A DNA stretch of 64,000 nt, from the NCBI RefSeq assembly GCF_002358085.1, contig NZ_NTJD01000001.1, forward strand, positions 395,752-459,751, in the 5' to 3' direction. The notes under the pieces were generated by a model, which was not told where the DNA came from, made no database searches, and worked only from the letters and a program-made list of their open reading frames with translations. This document shows, one piece after another, positions 27,093 through 35,214 of the stretch. The DNA comes from Pseudothioclava arenosa (GTDB lineage: Bacteria; Pseudomonadota; Alphaproteobacteria; Rhodobacterales; Rhodobacteraceae). Position 1 is the stretch's first letter. Each line of letters starts with the position of its first letter. The translations under genes were made by a program, and so were the position numbers.

Positions 27093-27542
27093 ATGGTGTT
27101 CACGTCTTTCATGGATCAGGCGCTGGAAGAGGCGCGCGCGGCGGCACGGCGCGGCGAGGTGCCGGTGGGGGCCGTCGTCGTCTCGCCCGAGGGGCGCGTG
27201 GTGGCGCGCGCAGGCAATCGCACGCGCGAGCTCAGCGACCCGACAGCCCATGCCGAGATCCTGGCCCTGCGCGCCGCCTGCGCCGCCGCTGGCTCCGAGC
27301 GCCTGCCCGGCCATGATCTCTACGTGACGCTCGAACCCTGCCCGATGTGCGCGGCGGCGCTGTCGAACGCGCGCATCGCCCGCATCTATTACGGCGCCTC
27401 CGATCCGAAATCGGGCGGCGTCGCGCAGGGCCCGCGGATCTTCGCCCATCCGCAATGCCACCACGTCCCCGAGGTCTATGACGGCATCGCCGCCGCCGAG
27501 GCCGAACGCCTGCTCAAGATGTTCTTCGCCGAGCGCCGCTAG
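27093..27542 (+). CDS. tadA: tRNA-specific adenosine deaminase
   Basis: Deaminates A34 to inosine in tRNA-Arg(ACG). 149 residues with the cytidine-deaminase zinc motifs HAE (H53, E55) and PCPMC (C83, C86). An internal ATG at 27111 could also start the protein without loss of the domain. Divergent from rluB, with about 115 bp between them. Confidence 0.93.
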   Translation: MVFTSFMDQALEEARAAARRGEVPVGAVVVSPEGRVVARAGNRTRELSDPTAHAEILALRAACAAAGSERLPGHDLYVTLEPCPMCAAALSNARIARIYYGASDPKSGGVAQGPRIFAHPQCHHVPEVYDGIAAAEAERLLKMFFAERR

Positions 27543-27648
27543 GCCCTCGGGCGCGGGTATCGGGCGAATTTTCAAAGATACATTCAAAACTCTTGATTTT
27601 TGCAAGGATGCGCCGGACGCTGGCGTCATCTGTGAAAGGGAGACTCAG

Positions 27649-28089
27649 ATGACATTCAAGGGAGGAATGGCCGCGCTCGCGCTGGCCGTGGGGCTTATTG
27701 CAGCCCCGGTTTGGGCCGAGCCTTCGGCCAAGGTTGCGATCCATGTCGACGAGGACGGTGTGCGCACCATGAACATGGCGCTGAACAATGCGGCGAATAT
27801 CAAGAAATACTATGCCGACAAGGGCGAGGAGGTCGCGATCGAGATCGTCACCTACGGACCGGGGCTGAACATGCTCCGCGCCGATACCTCGCCGGTGAAG
27901 GACCGCATCGCCCAGATGGCGCTGCAATATGACAACCTGACCTTCTCGGCGTGCCTCAATACGGTCGAGGCGATCAAGCAAAAGACCCAGCAGGACGTTG
28001 CCCTGCTCGATGAGGCCAGCACCGTCCCCTCGGGCGCCGTGCGCCTGATGGAGCTGCAACAGCAAGGCTACAGCTACCTACGTCCGTGA
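27649..28089 (+). CDS. Exported DsrE-family protein
   Basis: 146 residues. A signal peptide (basic start, hydrophobic core ALALAVGLIAA, cleavage after VWA at about residue 23) precedes a DsrE/F-like fold (KVAIHVDEDGVRTMNMALNNAANIKKYY, then VEIVTYGPGLNML-type strand-turn). It retains one cysteine in the middle (FSACLNTVE) where sulfur carriers have their active Cys, so a periplasmic sulfur-related role is possible but unproven. AAGGGAG ribosome site. Followed by a 3'-end element. Confidence 0.82.
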   Translation: MTFKGGMAALALAVGLIAAPVWAEPSAKVAIHVDEDGVRTMNMALNNAANIKKYYADKGEEVAIEIVTYGPGLNMLRADTSPVKDRIAQMALQYDNLTFSACLNTVEAIKQKTQQDVALLDEASTVPSGAVRLMELQQQGYSYLRP

Positions 28090-28091
28090 CA

Positions 28092-28156
28092 ATAGGGAGG
28101 GGGGCGCTGCCCCCCGTCCTTCGGACGCCCCCCGGAGTATTTCAAGCTCGATGAAA
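28092..28156 (+). repeat. Composite 3'-end element, type A (after dsrE-like gene)
   Basis: Hairpin GGGGGGC-GCT-GCCCCCC, second hairpin GTCC-TTC-GGAC, then CCCCCCGGAGTATTT, three bases, GCTCGATGAAAGGG. Starts three bases after the stop codon, in sense with the gene. Confidence 0.7.
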
Positions 28157-28221
28157 GGGCTTTCATTTTGCCCGAAATATCCCGGGGGAGCGCGCGAGCG
28201 CGGGGGCGGAGCCCCTTTTGC
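28157..28221 (-). repeat. Composite 3'-end element, type B (after UPF0173 gene)
   Basis: Read on the minus strand from the stop at 28223: hairpin GGGGC-TCC-GCCCC, hairpin GCGC-TCGC-GCGC, then CCCCCGGGATATTT, GGGCAAAATGAAAG. Same layout as the type A element that it meets tail to tail, again in sense with its gene. Confidence 0.68.
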
Positions 28222-28222
28222 C

Positions 28223-28915
28223 TCAGAGCGTGATCGGGGTCATCACCTCGGGCTCGATGACGGTCACGCCGGGCAGCCCGTCCCGCAACGCCTCGGCGGA
28301 TTGCTCCAGAAGCGGGAAGGTGCGGTAGTGGCAGGGGATCACCGTCTTGAAGTTGAAGTATTTTTTCGCGGCCCAGGCGGCGGCCTTCATGTCCATGGTG
28401 AAATGCCCGCCCGCGCAGAGAATGCCGATGTCGGGCGCGTGATACTCGCCCATCCAGCCCATGTCGGCCATGATCCCGGTGTCGCCCGAGACATAGATCA
28501 CATGGCCTTCGCCCGCGATCATGTAGCCCGCCTCGCCGCCGGCATAGACCGGCCCTGAAGGTGAGCCGAGCGAAGAAGAGTGGCTCGCGGGCACCATCGT
28601 CACCTTTGCGCCGCCCAGATCCACCGTGCCGCCCTTGTTGAAGCCGACCCCGTCGATGCCTTGTGTGTCCTGCCAGAAGCTGACGATGTCGTAGATCCCG
28701 ACGACCGGGATCTTCAGGTCCTTCGCAATCGCCAGCGTGTCGCCCGAATGATCGCCATGCCCGTGGGTCAGAAGGATATGGGTCGCCCCCGCCAGCGCCT
28801 CGGCGCGCGCGGTTTCGGGAAACATCGGGTTGCCGGTCATCCACGGGTCGATCAGGATCACCGCGTCTTCGATTTCCAGCCGAAAGCCGGAATGGCCAAG
28901 CCAAGTCAGGTTCAT
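28223..28915 (-). CDS. UPF0173 metal-dependent hydrolase
   Basis: Metallo-beta-lactamase-fold protein of 230 residues with HGHGDH (H51, H53, D55, H56), SGDTG and a C-terminal PCHYRTF zinc ligand. Full length for UPF0173; natural substrate unknown. No signal peptide, so cytoplasmic. Divergent from gatC. Confidence 0.92.
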   Translation of the reverse strand: MNLTWLGHSGFRLEIEDAVILIDPWMTGNPMFPETARAEALAGATHILLTHGHGDHSGDTLAIAKDLKIPVVGIYDIVSFWQDTQGIDGVGFNKGGTVDLGGAKVTMVPASHSSSLGSPSGPVYAGGEAGYMIAGEGHVIYVSGDTGIMADMGWMGEYHAPDIGILCAGGHFTMDMKAAAWAAKKYFNFKTVIPCHYRTFPLLEQSAEALRDGLPGVTVIEPEVMTPITL

Positions 28916-29054
28916 CGCATCCTCCAGGTGTTTTGCCCGAGATTAGCGCAGATTGGCGCGAAGAAAAGCGCGGCACCCGCCCACTCGGGGAAGCGCGGCT
29001 TGAAAGCGGCCCGCCTTGCGGCTAAACCCGGGCGCAAGACCAGCGGAGACCCAT

Positions 29055-29342
29055 ATGTCCATTGATATCGACACCGCCCGCAAGGTGGCGCATCTGGCCC
29101 GGATCGCGGTGCCCGAAGAGGCCCTGCCCGAGCTTGCGCGCGAACTTTCCGGCATCCTGACCTTCATGGAGCAGCTCAACGAGGTGGACGTGGAGGGCAT
29201 TGAGCCGATGACCTCGGTCACGCCGATGCGCCTCAAGCGCCGCGTCGACGAGGTGACCGATGGCGGCTATCAGGACAAGATCCTGAAAAACGCCCCCGAT
29301 GCCCGCGAGGGTTTCTTTGCCGTTCCGAAGGTGGTCGAATGA
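29055..29342 (+). CDS. gatC: Asp/Glu-tRNA(Asn/Gln) amidotransferase subunit C
   Basis: 95-residue stabilising subunit of the GatCAB transamidosome, which converts misacylated Glu-tRNA-Gln and Asp-tRNA-Asn. Typical N-terminus ([16 protein letters not shown]) and [15 protein letters not shown]. The start at 29055 removes an unconserved extension. It overlaps gatA by four bases (ATGA). gatB is not in the window. Confidence 0.95.
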   Translation: MSIDIDTARKVAHLARIAVPEEALPELARELSGILTFMEQLNEVDVEGIEPMTSVTPMRLKRRVDEVTDGGYQDKILKNAPDAREGFFAVPKVVE

Positions 29343-30817
29343 GCCTGAACCAACTGACCATTGCCGCCGCGCGCGACGCGCTGAAGGCGGGCGACGTGAC
29401 CTCGGTCGAGATCACCGAGGCCTGCATCGCGGCGATCGAGGGCGCGGATGCGCTCAATGCCTATTGCGCCAAGACCCCCGAGATCGCGCTGGAACAGGCC
29501 AAGGCCGCCGATGCGCGCCTCAAGGCCGGTGACGCGCCCGCGATGTGCGGCATTCCGCTGGGCATCAAGGACCTGTTCGCGACCAAGGGCGTGGGCACGC
29601 AGGCCGCCTCGAACATTCTGGCGGGCTTCAAACCCGAGTATGAATCGACCGTGACCCAGAACCTCTGGGATGCGGGCGCGGTGATGCTGGGCAAGCTCTC
29701 GATGGACGAATTCGCGATGGGCTCGTCGAACGAAACCGCCTGCTACGGCCCGGTGGTGAACCCCTGGAAGGTCGACGATCGCAAGCTGACGCCGGGTGGC
29801 TCGTCGGGCGGTTCGGCCTCGGCGGTGGCGGCGGACCTGTGCCTGGCCGCGACCGGCACCGACACCGGCGGCTCGATCCGCCAGCCCGCGGCCTTCACCG
29901 GTATCGTCGGCATCAAGCCGACCTATGGCCGCGTGTCGCGCTGGGGCGTGGTGGCCTTTGCCTCTTCGCTCGATCAGGCCGGCCCGATGACCAAATCCGT
30001 GCGCGACGCGGCGATCATGCTGGGTGCGATGGCCTCGGTCGACCCCAAGGATTCGACCTCCGCCGATATTCCGGTACCGGATTTCGAAGCGGCGCTGACC
30101 GGCGACATTCGCGGCAAGAAGATCGGCATTCCGCGCGAATACCGCCTCGATGGCATGCCCGCCGAGATCGAGAAGCTCTGGAATGACGGTATCGCCATGC
30201 TGCGCGATGCAGGGGCCGAGATCGTCGACATCTCGCTGCCGCATACGAAATACGCGCTGCCCGCCTATTACGTGATCGCGCCGGCCGAGGCCTCTTCGAA
30301 CCTCGCGCGCTATGACGGGGTGCGCTATGGCCACCGCGCCAAGCTGGGCAAGGGCGACGGCATCACAGAGATGTATGAAAAGACCCGCGCCGAGGGCTTC
30401 GGCCCCGAGGTGCAGCGCCGCGTGATGATCGGCACCTATGTGCTGTCGGCCGGCTTCTACGACGCCTATTACAACCGCGCCCGGCGTGTGCGCGCGCTGA
30501 TCAAGCGCGATTTCGATCTGGCCTTTGCCGATGGGATCGACGCGATCCTGACGCCCGCGACGCCGTCTTCGGCCTTCGGTCTGGGCGAGATGGCCTCGGC
30601 CGATCCGGTCGAGATGTATCTGAACGACGTGTTCACGGTCACCGTCAACCTCGCGGGCCTGCCGGGCATCTCGGTGCCGGTGGGGCTCGATGCCAAGGGC
30701 CTGCCGATGGGGCTGCAGCTGATCGGCCGCCCCTGGGCCGAAGGTGACCTCTTGAACCACGCCTATGTGCTGGAACAGGCGGCGGGCTTCTCGGCCAAGC
30801 CGTCGAAATGGTGGTAA
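29339..30817 (+). CDS. gatA: Asp/Glu-tRNA(Asn/Gln) amidotransferase subunit A
   Basis: Amidase subunit that releases ammonia from glutamine for the transamidosome. 492 residues with the amidase signature [23 protein letters not shown] (Ser-cisSer-Lys catalysis; the lysine lies in [11 protein letters not shown]). Cytoplasmic. Presence of GatCA implies indirect Gln and/or Asn-tRNA formation, which fits the gltX at 4.5 kb. Confidence 0.96.
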   Translation: MSLNQLTIAAARDALKAGDVTSVEITEACIAAIEGADALNAYCAKTPEIALEQAKAADARLKAGDAPAMCGIPLGIKDLFATKGVGTQAASNILAGFKPEYESTVTQNLWDAGAVMLGKLSMDEFAMGSSNETACYGPVVNPWKVDDRKLTPGGSSGGSASAVAADLCLAATGTDTGGSIRQPAAFTGIVGIKPTYGRVSRWGVVAFASSLDQAGPMTKSVRDAAIMLGAMASVDPKDSTSADIPVPDFEAALTGDIRGKKIGIPREYRLDGMPAEIEKLWNDGIAMLRDAGAEIVDISLPHTKYALPAYYVIAPAEASSNLARYDGVRYGHRAKLGKGDGITEMYEKTRAEGFGPEVQRRVMIGTYVLSAGFYDAYYNRARRVRALIKRDFDLAFADGIDAILTPATPSSAFGLGEMASADPVEMYLNDVFTVTVNLAGLPGISVPVGLDAKGLPMGLQLIGRPWAEGDLLNHAYVLEQAAGFSAKPSKWW

Positions 30818-30827
30818 GGCCGGTGTG

Positions 30828-31430
30828 ATGCGCAAACTTCTCCTCGTGATCCCGGCACTTCTGGTCGCCGCCTGCGAACCGCAGATGCCGAATTCGGCCT
30901 CGGGGGTCGGGTTCGAGGATTACGTGGATTACGCGGCGCGGCGCGAGGCCGAGCTGCGGGGGCAACAGGCGCAGGCGGCGCTGCCGCAAGGCGCGCCGAT
31001 CGTGCCGCCCGCCAACGGTGCGCCACTTTCCGCGCTTTCGCCCGCGGCAACGGCGCCTCTGCCTGCGCCTTCGACCCCCGAAGAGGCTGTGGGGGCCGAT
31101 GCGATGGCCTCTCTGGGGCTGGCCGAGCCCGTGGCGCCCGCGCCTGCCGTGGCGGCGCCCGCGCCGGTGGTCAGCGGGGCGGCGGGCCCGAACCTTGCGG
31201 CCTATGCGCTTTCCGCCAGCCATGCGCCCGGCACGCCGGTCTATCCGCGTGGCGGCATGCATCTGGTGTCCTCCGAGAAAGCCTGCGCGCGGTTCGTCTC
31301 GCCGGATCTGGCGCAGATCGCTTTCCTTGAAGCGGGCGGCCCGCAGCAGGATCGCAAGAACCTCGACCCCGATGGTGACGGCTTTGCCTGCGGCTGGGAT
31401 CCGCGCCCGTTCCGCGCGGCGCTGCAGTAA
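30828..31430 (+). CDS. Lipoprotein with C-terminal excalibur-like motif
   Basis: 200 residues: lipoprotein signal with lipobox VAAC at residues 13-16, an alanine/proline-rich linker (about 60-125), and a C-terminal segment ending DPDGDGFACGWDP, the calcium-binding-like excalibur pattern often found at the end of wall-associated or nuclease proteins. The upstream reading frame continues to 30765 but the ATG at 30828 gives the signal sequence. Lies 10 bp after gatA and abuts the amidase gene, so a cell-envelope role is plausible. Confidence 0.8.
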   Translation: MRKLLLVIPALLVAACEPQMPNSASGVGFEDYVDYAARREAELRGQQAQAALPQGAPIVPPANGAPLSALSPAATAPLPAPSTPEEAVGADAMASLGLAEPVAPAPAVAAPAPVVSGAAGPNLAAYALSASHAPGTPVYPRGGMHLVSSEKACARFVSPDLAQIAFLEAGGPQQDRKNLDPDGDGFACGWDPRPFRAALQ

Positions 31431-32114
31431 ATGGCCTTTCCATCGCCCAATTTCGGCGAGCGGCGCGATGGCGCGCGGCCCGAACTGGTGGTGATTCACT
31501 ATACCGCGATGCCCAGCTGCGCTTCGGCGCGCAAGCGGCTCTGCCTGCCCGAGGCCGAGGTCTCTGCGCATTGGCTGATCGGCGAGGATGGCGAGGCCGA
31601 GCAGCTGGTCGACGAGGGGATGCGCGCCTGGCACGCGGGCGCGGGCGCTTGGGGCGGGCGGGGCGACGTGAATTCGCGCTCGATCGGGATCGAGCTGGCG
31701 AACAGTGGCGACGCGCCCTTTCCCGAGCCGCAGATGGCCGCGCTGGAGCGGGTTCTGGCAGGCATCCTGAGCCGCTGGGGGCTGGGCCCCGAGGCGGTGA
31801 TCGGCCATTCCGACATGGCGCCCGAGCGCAAGATCGACCCGGGGCCGCGCTTCGACTGGCGACGGTTGGCGCGGCAGGGGCTGGCGATCTGGCCCGAGGC
31901 GGGTGGCCCCGCGCCGCGCCCCGATCCGGCCGCCTTCGCGGCGCTGGCGGGGGCGTTTGGCTACCCGGATCAGCCGCTCGAAACCCTGCTGGCCGCGTTC
32001 CGGCTGCGGTTCCGTCCGCGCCATCAGGGCGCTCTGGATGCGACCGACATGGCGATGATCGCGGATCTGGCCGCGCGTTTTGGCGCCGATGGCGGCCCGT
32101 GGCGCAGCGCCTGA
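31431..32114 (+). CDS. N-acetylmuramoyl-L-alanine amidase (AmiD-like)
   Basis: Peptidoglycan amidase of the amidase_2 (PGRP) family, 227 residues. Zinc ligands are seen in VVIHYTAMP (H23) and GHSDMAPERKIDPG (histidine near 126, Asp near 136); a C-terminal helical peptidoglycan-binding-like segment follows. No signal peptide is seen, so it may act on cytoplasmic recycled muropeptides (AmpD-like) or be exported otherwise. Its ATG directly follows the lipoprotein stop. Confidence 0.88.
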   Translation: MAFPSPNFGERRDGARPELVVIHYTAMPSCASARKRLCLPEAEVSAHWLIGEDGEAEQLVDEGMRAWHAGAGAWGGRGDVNSRSIGIELANSGDAPFPEPQMAALERVLAGILSRWGLGPEAVIGHSDMAPERKIDPGPRFDWRRLARQGLAIWPEAGGPAPRPDPAAFAALAGAFGYPDQPLETLLAAFRLRFRPRHQGALDATDMAMIADLAARFGADGGPWRSA

Positions 32115-32178
32115 GGGGGCTCCGCCCCCACGCTGACGCGCCCCCCCCCCGGGATATTTTTGGCAAAATGAAGGGGCA
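32113..32178 (+). repeat. Composite 3'-end element, type B (after amidase)
   Basis: From the stop codon: hairpin GGGGGC-TCC-GCCCCC, ACGCTGACGCG, a run of ten C, GGGATATTT, then GGCAAAATGAAGGGG. In sense with the amidase gene. Confidence 0.7.
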
Positions 32179-32240
32179 GGGACGTGGTGCCTTTGGCCCT
32201 TTCGCTTGACCTGATCGGGGCGCGCGGCGTAAGGGCAGGG

Positions 32241-32653
32241 CGCGCGGATGGCCGGATGACCGCGGCTGCCCATAGCTCCGCCTTGGCGGATAGCTGGGGG
32301 GTCGAGGAAAGTCCGGACTCCATGAAGCATCGGTGCCGGGTAACGCCCGGCGGGGGTAACCCTAGGGAAAGCGCCACAGAGAACCAGACCGCCCGCGCCT
32401 TCGGGGGCGGGTAAGGGTGAAACGGTGGGGTAAGAGCCCACCGCGGGACTGGCAACAGGACCGGCACGGCAAGCCCCACCGGGAGCAACGCCGAATAGGG
32501 ACCACGCGCCGCGCCGCAAGGCCGGCAGGGGAGCTTCGCCCCGAGTGGTCCGGGTTGGCGGCTTGATCCTGCGGGCAACCGCAGGGCCAGAGGAATGGTC
32601 ATCCACGGGGCTTCGGCCCCCGGACAGAATCCGGCTTACAGGCCATCCGCGCG
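32241..32653 (+). ncRNA. rnpB: RNase P RNA (bacterial class A)
   Basis: Catalytic RNA that removes tRNA 5' leaders. The conserved landmarks are all present and in order: GAGGAAAGTCCGGACTCC (CR I region), ACAGAGAACCAGACCGCC, GGTAAGGGTGAAACGGT, GGTAAGAGCCCACCG, and the 3' block AGAGGAATGGTCATC...GACAGAATCCGGCTTACAGG. P1 closes by CGCGCGGATGGCC (32241-32253) pairing with its complement at 32641-32653, which sets the ends. Confidence 0.96.
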
Positions 32654-32730
32654 ACGTTAAACCATCTTGGCGTTTTGGAAAAAAGCGCGCACACTCCCCC
32701 CGATTTTGTTCAATTACGAGGGGGGAAGAC

Positions 32731-33441
32731 ATGAGCTTTGTCAAAACTCTGGCTACGCTTGCGGTCGGGTTTGCCGCCGCGAAGGGCGTCGACAAGTTTC
32801 GCAAGATGGGTGGCCTTGATGGCATGAAGGACGCGCTGCGCTCGGCCGGAAGTGAAGGCGGGATCGCCGATCAGATGGGCGATATGGCCGAGAAATTCGG
32901 CATGCCCGGCGGCAAGCAGGCGGTGCGCGACATGTTCAACCGCTTTGGTGCGCAGGCGGCGACCGCGACCGAGGCCACCGAGGCTGGGCTGGGCAGCCTG
33001 ATGAATGCGATGACGGGGGCCGCTGCGGCGGGCGCCAAGGGGCTTGGCGACATGATGGAGGCGGTCGGTCAGAACCTGCCGACCAACACGATCATGGAAG
33101 AGCAGGCCAAGCTGATGATCCGTGCGATGATTCAGGCGGCCAAGGCCGATGGCGAGATCGACGCCGAAGAGCGCGAGAAGATCCTCGATCATCTGGCCGA
33201 TGCCTCGGACGAGGAAATCGCCTTTGTGCAGGCCGAGTTGGATGCGCCGGTCGATGTGGCACTTCTGGCCGAGGCCGCGAGCGAAAGCACCAAGGCGCAG
33301 GTCTATTCGGCGGCGCTGATGGCGATTTCGGTCGATACCGAGCATGAGAAGCAATATCTCGCGCAGCTCGCTTCGGCGCTGGGCCTTGAAACCGCGCGCG
33401 TGGCCGAGATCCACAACGCGATGGGCAAGCCTCTGATGTAA
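32731..33441 (+). CDS. DUF533 (TerB-fold, YebE-like) protein
   Basis: 236 residues. An N-terminal hydrophobic helix (TLATLAVGFAAAKG) probably anchors or inserts in the inner membrane. A flexible Met/Gly/Ala-rich middle follows, then a C-terminal all-helical DUF533/TerB-like domain with the acidic motif AAKADGEIDAEERE (about 133-146). AGGGGGG ribosome site. The same acidic motif recurs in the island protein at 60745, so the window holds two TerB-fold membrane proteins of unknown role. Confidence 0.86.
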   Translation: MSFVKTLATLAVGFAAAKGVDKFRKMGGLDGMKDALRSAGSEGGIADQMGDMAEKFGMPGGKQAVRDMFNRFGAQAATATEATEAGLGSLMNAMTGAAAAGAKGLGDMMEAVGQNLPTNTIMEEQAKLMIRAMIQAAKADGEIDAEEREKILDHLADASDEEIAFVQAELDAPVDVALLAEAASESTKAQVYSAALMAISVDTEHEKQYLAQLASALGLETARVAEIHNAMGKPLM

Positions 33442-33450
33442 CAGCGCGTG

Positions 33451-33484
33451 GGAGAGGCGGAAATTTTCGCCTCTCCTCCGGTTT
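33451..33484 (+). terminator. Hairpin after DUF533 gene
   Basis: Nine-pair stem GGAGAGGCG/CGCCTCTCC (33451-33459 with 33468-33476), A/T-rich loop, followed by a weak GGTTT. Confidence 0.6.
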
Positions 33485-33489
33485 CGAGG

Positions 33490-33517
33490 TTGACTCCTGC
33501 CTGCGGCTGGCTAAAAG
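33490..33517 (+). promoter_or_regulatory. Candidate promoter of rpmG
   Basis: TTGACT (33490-33495), 16-base spacer, TAAAAG (33512-33517), 66 bp before the rpmG start. Assigned by eye. Confidence 0.45.
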
Positions 33518-33583
33518 GCGGGCTTCAAGGAATTCGAGGGTAACGCGCCCGTTGCGCGACGGCCCGACTCTAGGAGAGAGAAA

Positions 33584-33751
33584 ATGGCGAAGCCGACGAC
33601 GATCAAGATCCGTCTGAACTCGACGGCGGGCACCGGGCACTTCTACGTGACCAAGAAGAACGCCCGCACCATGACCGAAAAAATGACCGTGAACAAATAC
33701 GATCCGGTCGTTCGCAAGCACGTCGAATACAAGGAAGGCAAGATCAAGTAA
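33584..33751 (+). CDS. rpmG: 50S ribosomal protein L33
   Basis: 55-residue ribosomal protein L33 with the proteobacterial signature [19 protein letters not shown] and the C-terminal [18 protein letters not shown]. It lacks the zinc-binding cysteines of the CxxC form, so it is the zinc-independent (C-) type. TAGGAGAGAG ribosome site just before the ATG. Monocistronic, between two hairpins. Confidence 0.97.
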
Positions 33752-33775
33752 GATCGCGCCAACCGGACAAGCTTT

Positions 33776-33803
33776 GGGCCGCTCCTTTCGGGGCGGCCTT
33801 TTG
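33776..33803 (+). terminator. Terminator of rpmG
   Basis: GGCCGCTCC/GGGGCGGCC stem with a TTTC loop, followed by TTTT. Confidence 0.8.
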
Positions 33804-33841
33804 CTTTGGGTCACGTCGGGTCAAATAGTTTATTAAATGAA

Positions 33842-33859
33842 TCGGGTTTACAAATCCGA
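33842..33859. promoter_or_regulatory. Candidate operator of the imelysin operon
   Basis: Imperfect palindrome TCGGGTT-TACA-AATCCGA (seven-base arms, one mismatch) 45 bp before the first start codon, next to an A/T-rich stretch. Position and symmetry suit a repressor site, and an iron regulator would fit the operon, but no known iron box is matched exactly. Confidence 0.4.
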
Positions 33860-33904
33860 CTAAAGAAGTCAGTTATCCACTCGGGAGAACAAACAGACCG
33901 AGGG

Positions 33905-35178
33905 ATGACAATGCTCCGATTCGTGACAGCCTGCGCCGCCGCCAGCTGGGTGGCCGCGCCGCTCGCCGCCCTGGCCGAGGCGCCCGCGCCCGCCGAAGTG
34001 ATGACCGCCTATGCCGATATTGCCGAGGCCGGCTATGCCGACAGTCTCGCCACCGCCGAGGCGCTGCAAACCGCCGTGGCCGCTTTCCTTGCCGCGCCGT
34101 CCGACGAGACGCTGGCGGGTGCCAAGGCCGCCTGGGTCGCCGCCCGCGTGCCTTATCAGCAGACCGAGGCCTTCCGCTTCGGCAATGCGATCGTCGATGA
34201 CTGGGAAGGCCGCGTGAACGCCTGGCCGCTCGATGAAGGGCTGATCGATTATGTTGATCTCGATTCGGCGGCGGTGAATGAGGAAAACGATTACGCGCTG
34301 CTCAATATCATTGCCAATCCCAAGGTGACGATCGGCGGCACCGAGGTCGATGCGACCGAGATCACGCCGGTTCTTCTGGGCGAGGTGCTGCATGAGGCCG
34401 AGGGCATCGAGGCCAATGTCGCCACCGGGTATCACGCGATCGAATTCCTGCTCTGGGGGCAGGATCTGAACGGCACCGACGCGGGCGCCGGCGCGCGCCC
34501 CTATACCGATTTCGTGCAGGGCGAGGGCTGCACCGGCGGCAATTGCGACCGCCGCGCGCCTATCTGTCGGCGGCGACCGCGTTGCTGGTCTCGGATCTTG
34601 CCGAGATGGCCGCGAACTGGACCGACGATGGCGCCGTGCGCGCCGCTCTGATGGCTGACCCCGAGGGCGGGATTTCGTCGATTCTGACGGGGATGGGCTC
34701 GCTCAGCTATGGCGAGCTGGCGGGCGAGCGGATCAAGCTGGGGCTGATGCTGCACGATCCCGAGGAAGAGCATGATTGCTTCTCCGACATGACCCACCTG
34801 TCGCATTACTACGACGGCGTCGGCATTCGGAACGTCTATACCGGCCGCTATACCCGCGTCGATGGCTCGACCGTCGAAGGCCCTTCGCTGTCGCAACTGG
34901 TGGCGGCGGTGGCACCCGAGGTCGATGCGCAGCTGCGCGCCGAGCTGGATGCGTCGGTGGCGGCGCTGGGCGAGATGAAGGCGGCGGCCGAGGGGGGCAT
35001 GGCCTATGACCAGATGCTGGGCCTTGGCAACGAGCGCGGCAAGGCGCTGATCGAAGGGGCGGTGGCCGCGTTGGTCGCGCAGACCCGCTCGATCGAGCGC
35101 GCCGTGGCCGCGCTGGGGCGGGAGGTCGAGCTGGAAGGCTCGGACAGCCTCGATAACCCGAACGCCGTGTTCCAGTGA
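33905..35178 (+). pseudogene. Imelysin-family (IrpA-like) periplasmic protein, frameshifted
   Basis: Signal peptide (TMLRFVTACAAASWVAAPLAALAEA) then an imelysin peptidase-like domain with the GxHxxE motif in ATGYHAIEFLLWG. The N-terminal part reads in one frame to about 34545, and the C-terminal part (AYLSAATALLVSDLAEMAANW to PNAVFQ) continues at once in the -1 neighbour frame. The break lies in the GC run at about 34543-34560, where one base appears to be missing: expected CDRRRAYLS, found CDRRAPICR. Either a real inactivating mutation or a sequencing slip. Both halves are otherwise intact and keep normal codon use, which favours a recent change or error. Confidence 0.85.
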
Positions 35179-35185
35179 CCTGAAT

Positions 35186-35210
35186 GGGCCCGGTCTGCCC
35201 GGGCCCTTTT
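35186..35210 (+). terminator. Intercistronic terminator-like hairpin before di-heme gene
   Basis: GGGCCCGG/CCGGGCCC stem (35186-35193 and 35199-35206), five-base loop, then TTTT, ending four bases before the next start codon. It may reduce read-through within the operon or mask the translation start. Confidence 0.65.
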
Positions 35211-35214
35211 CCCC

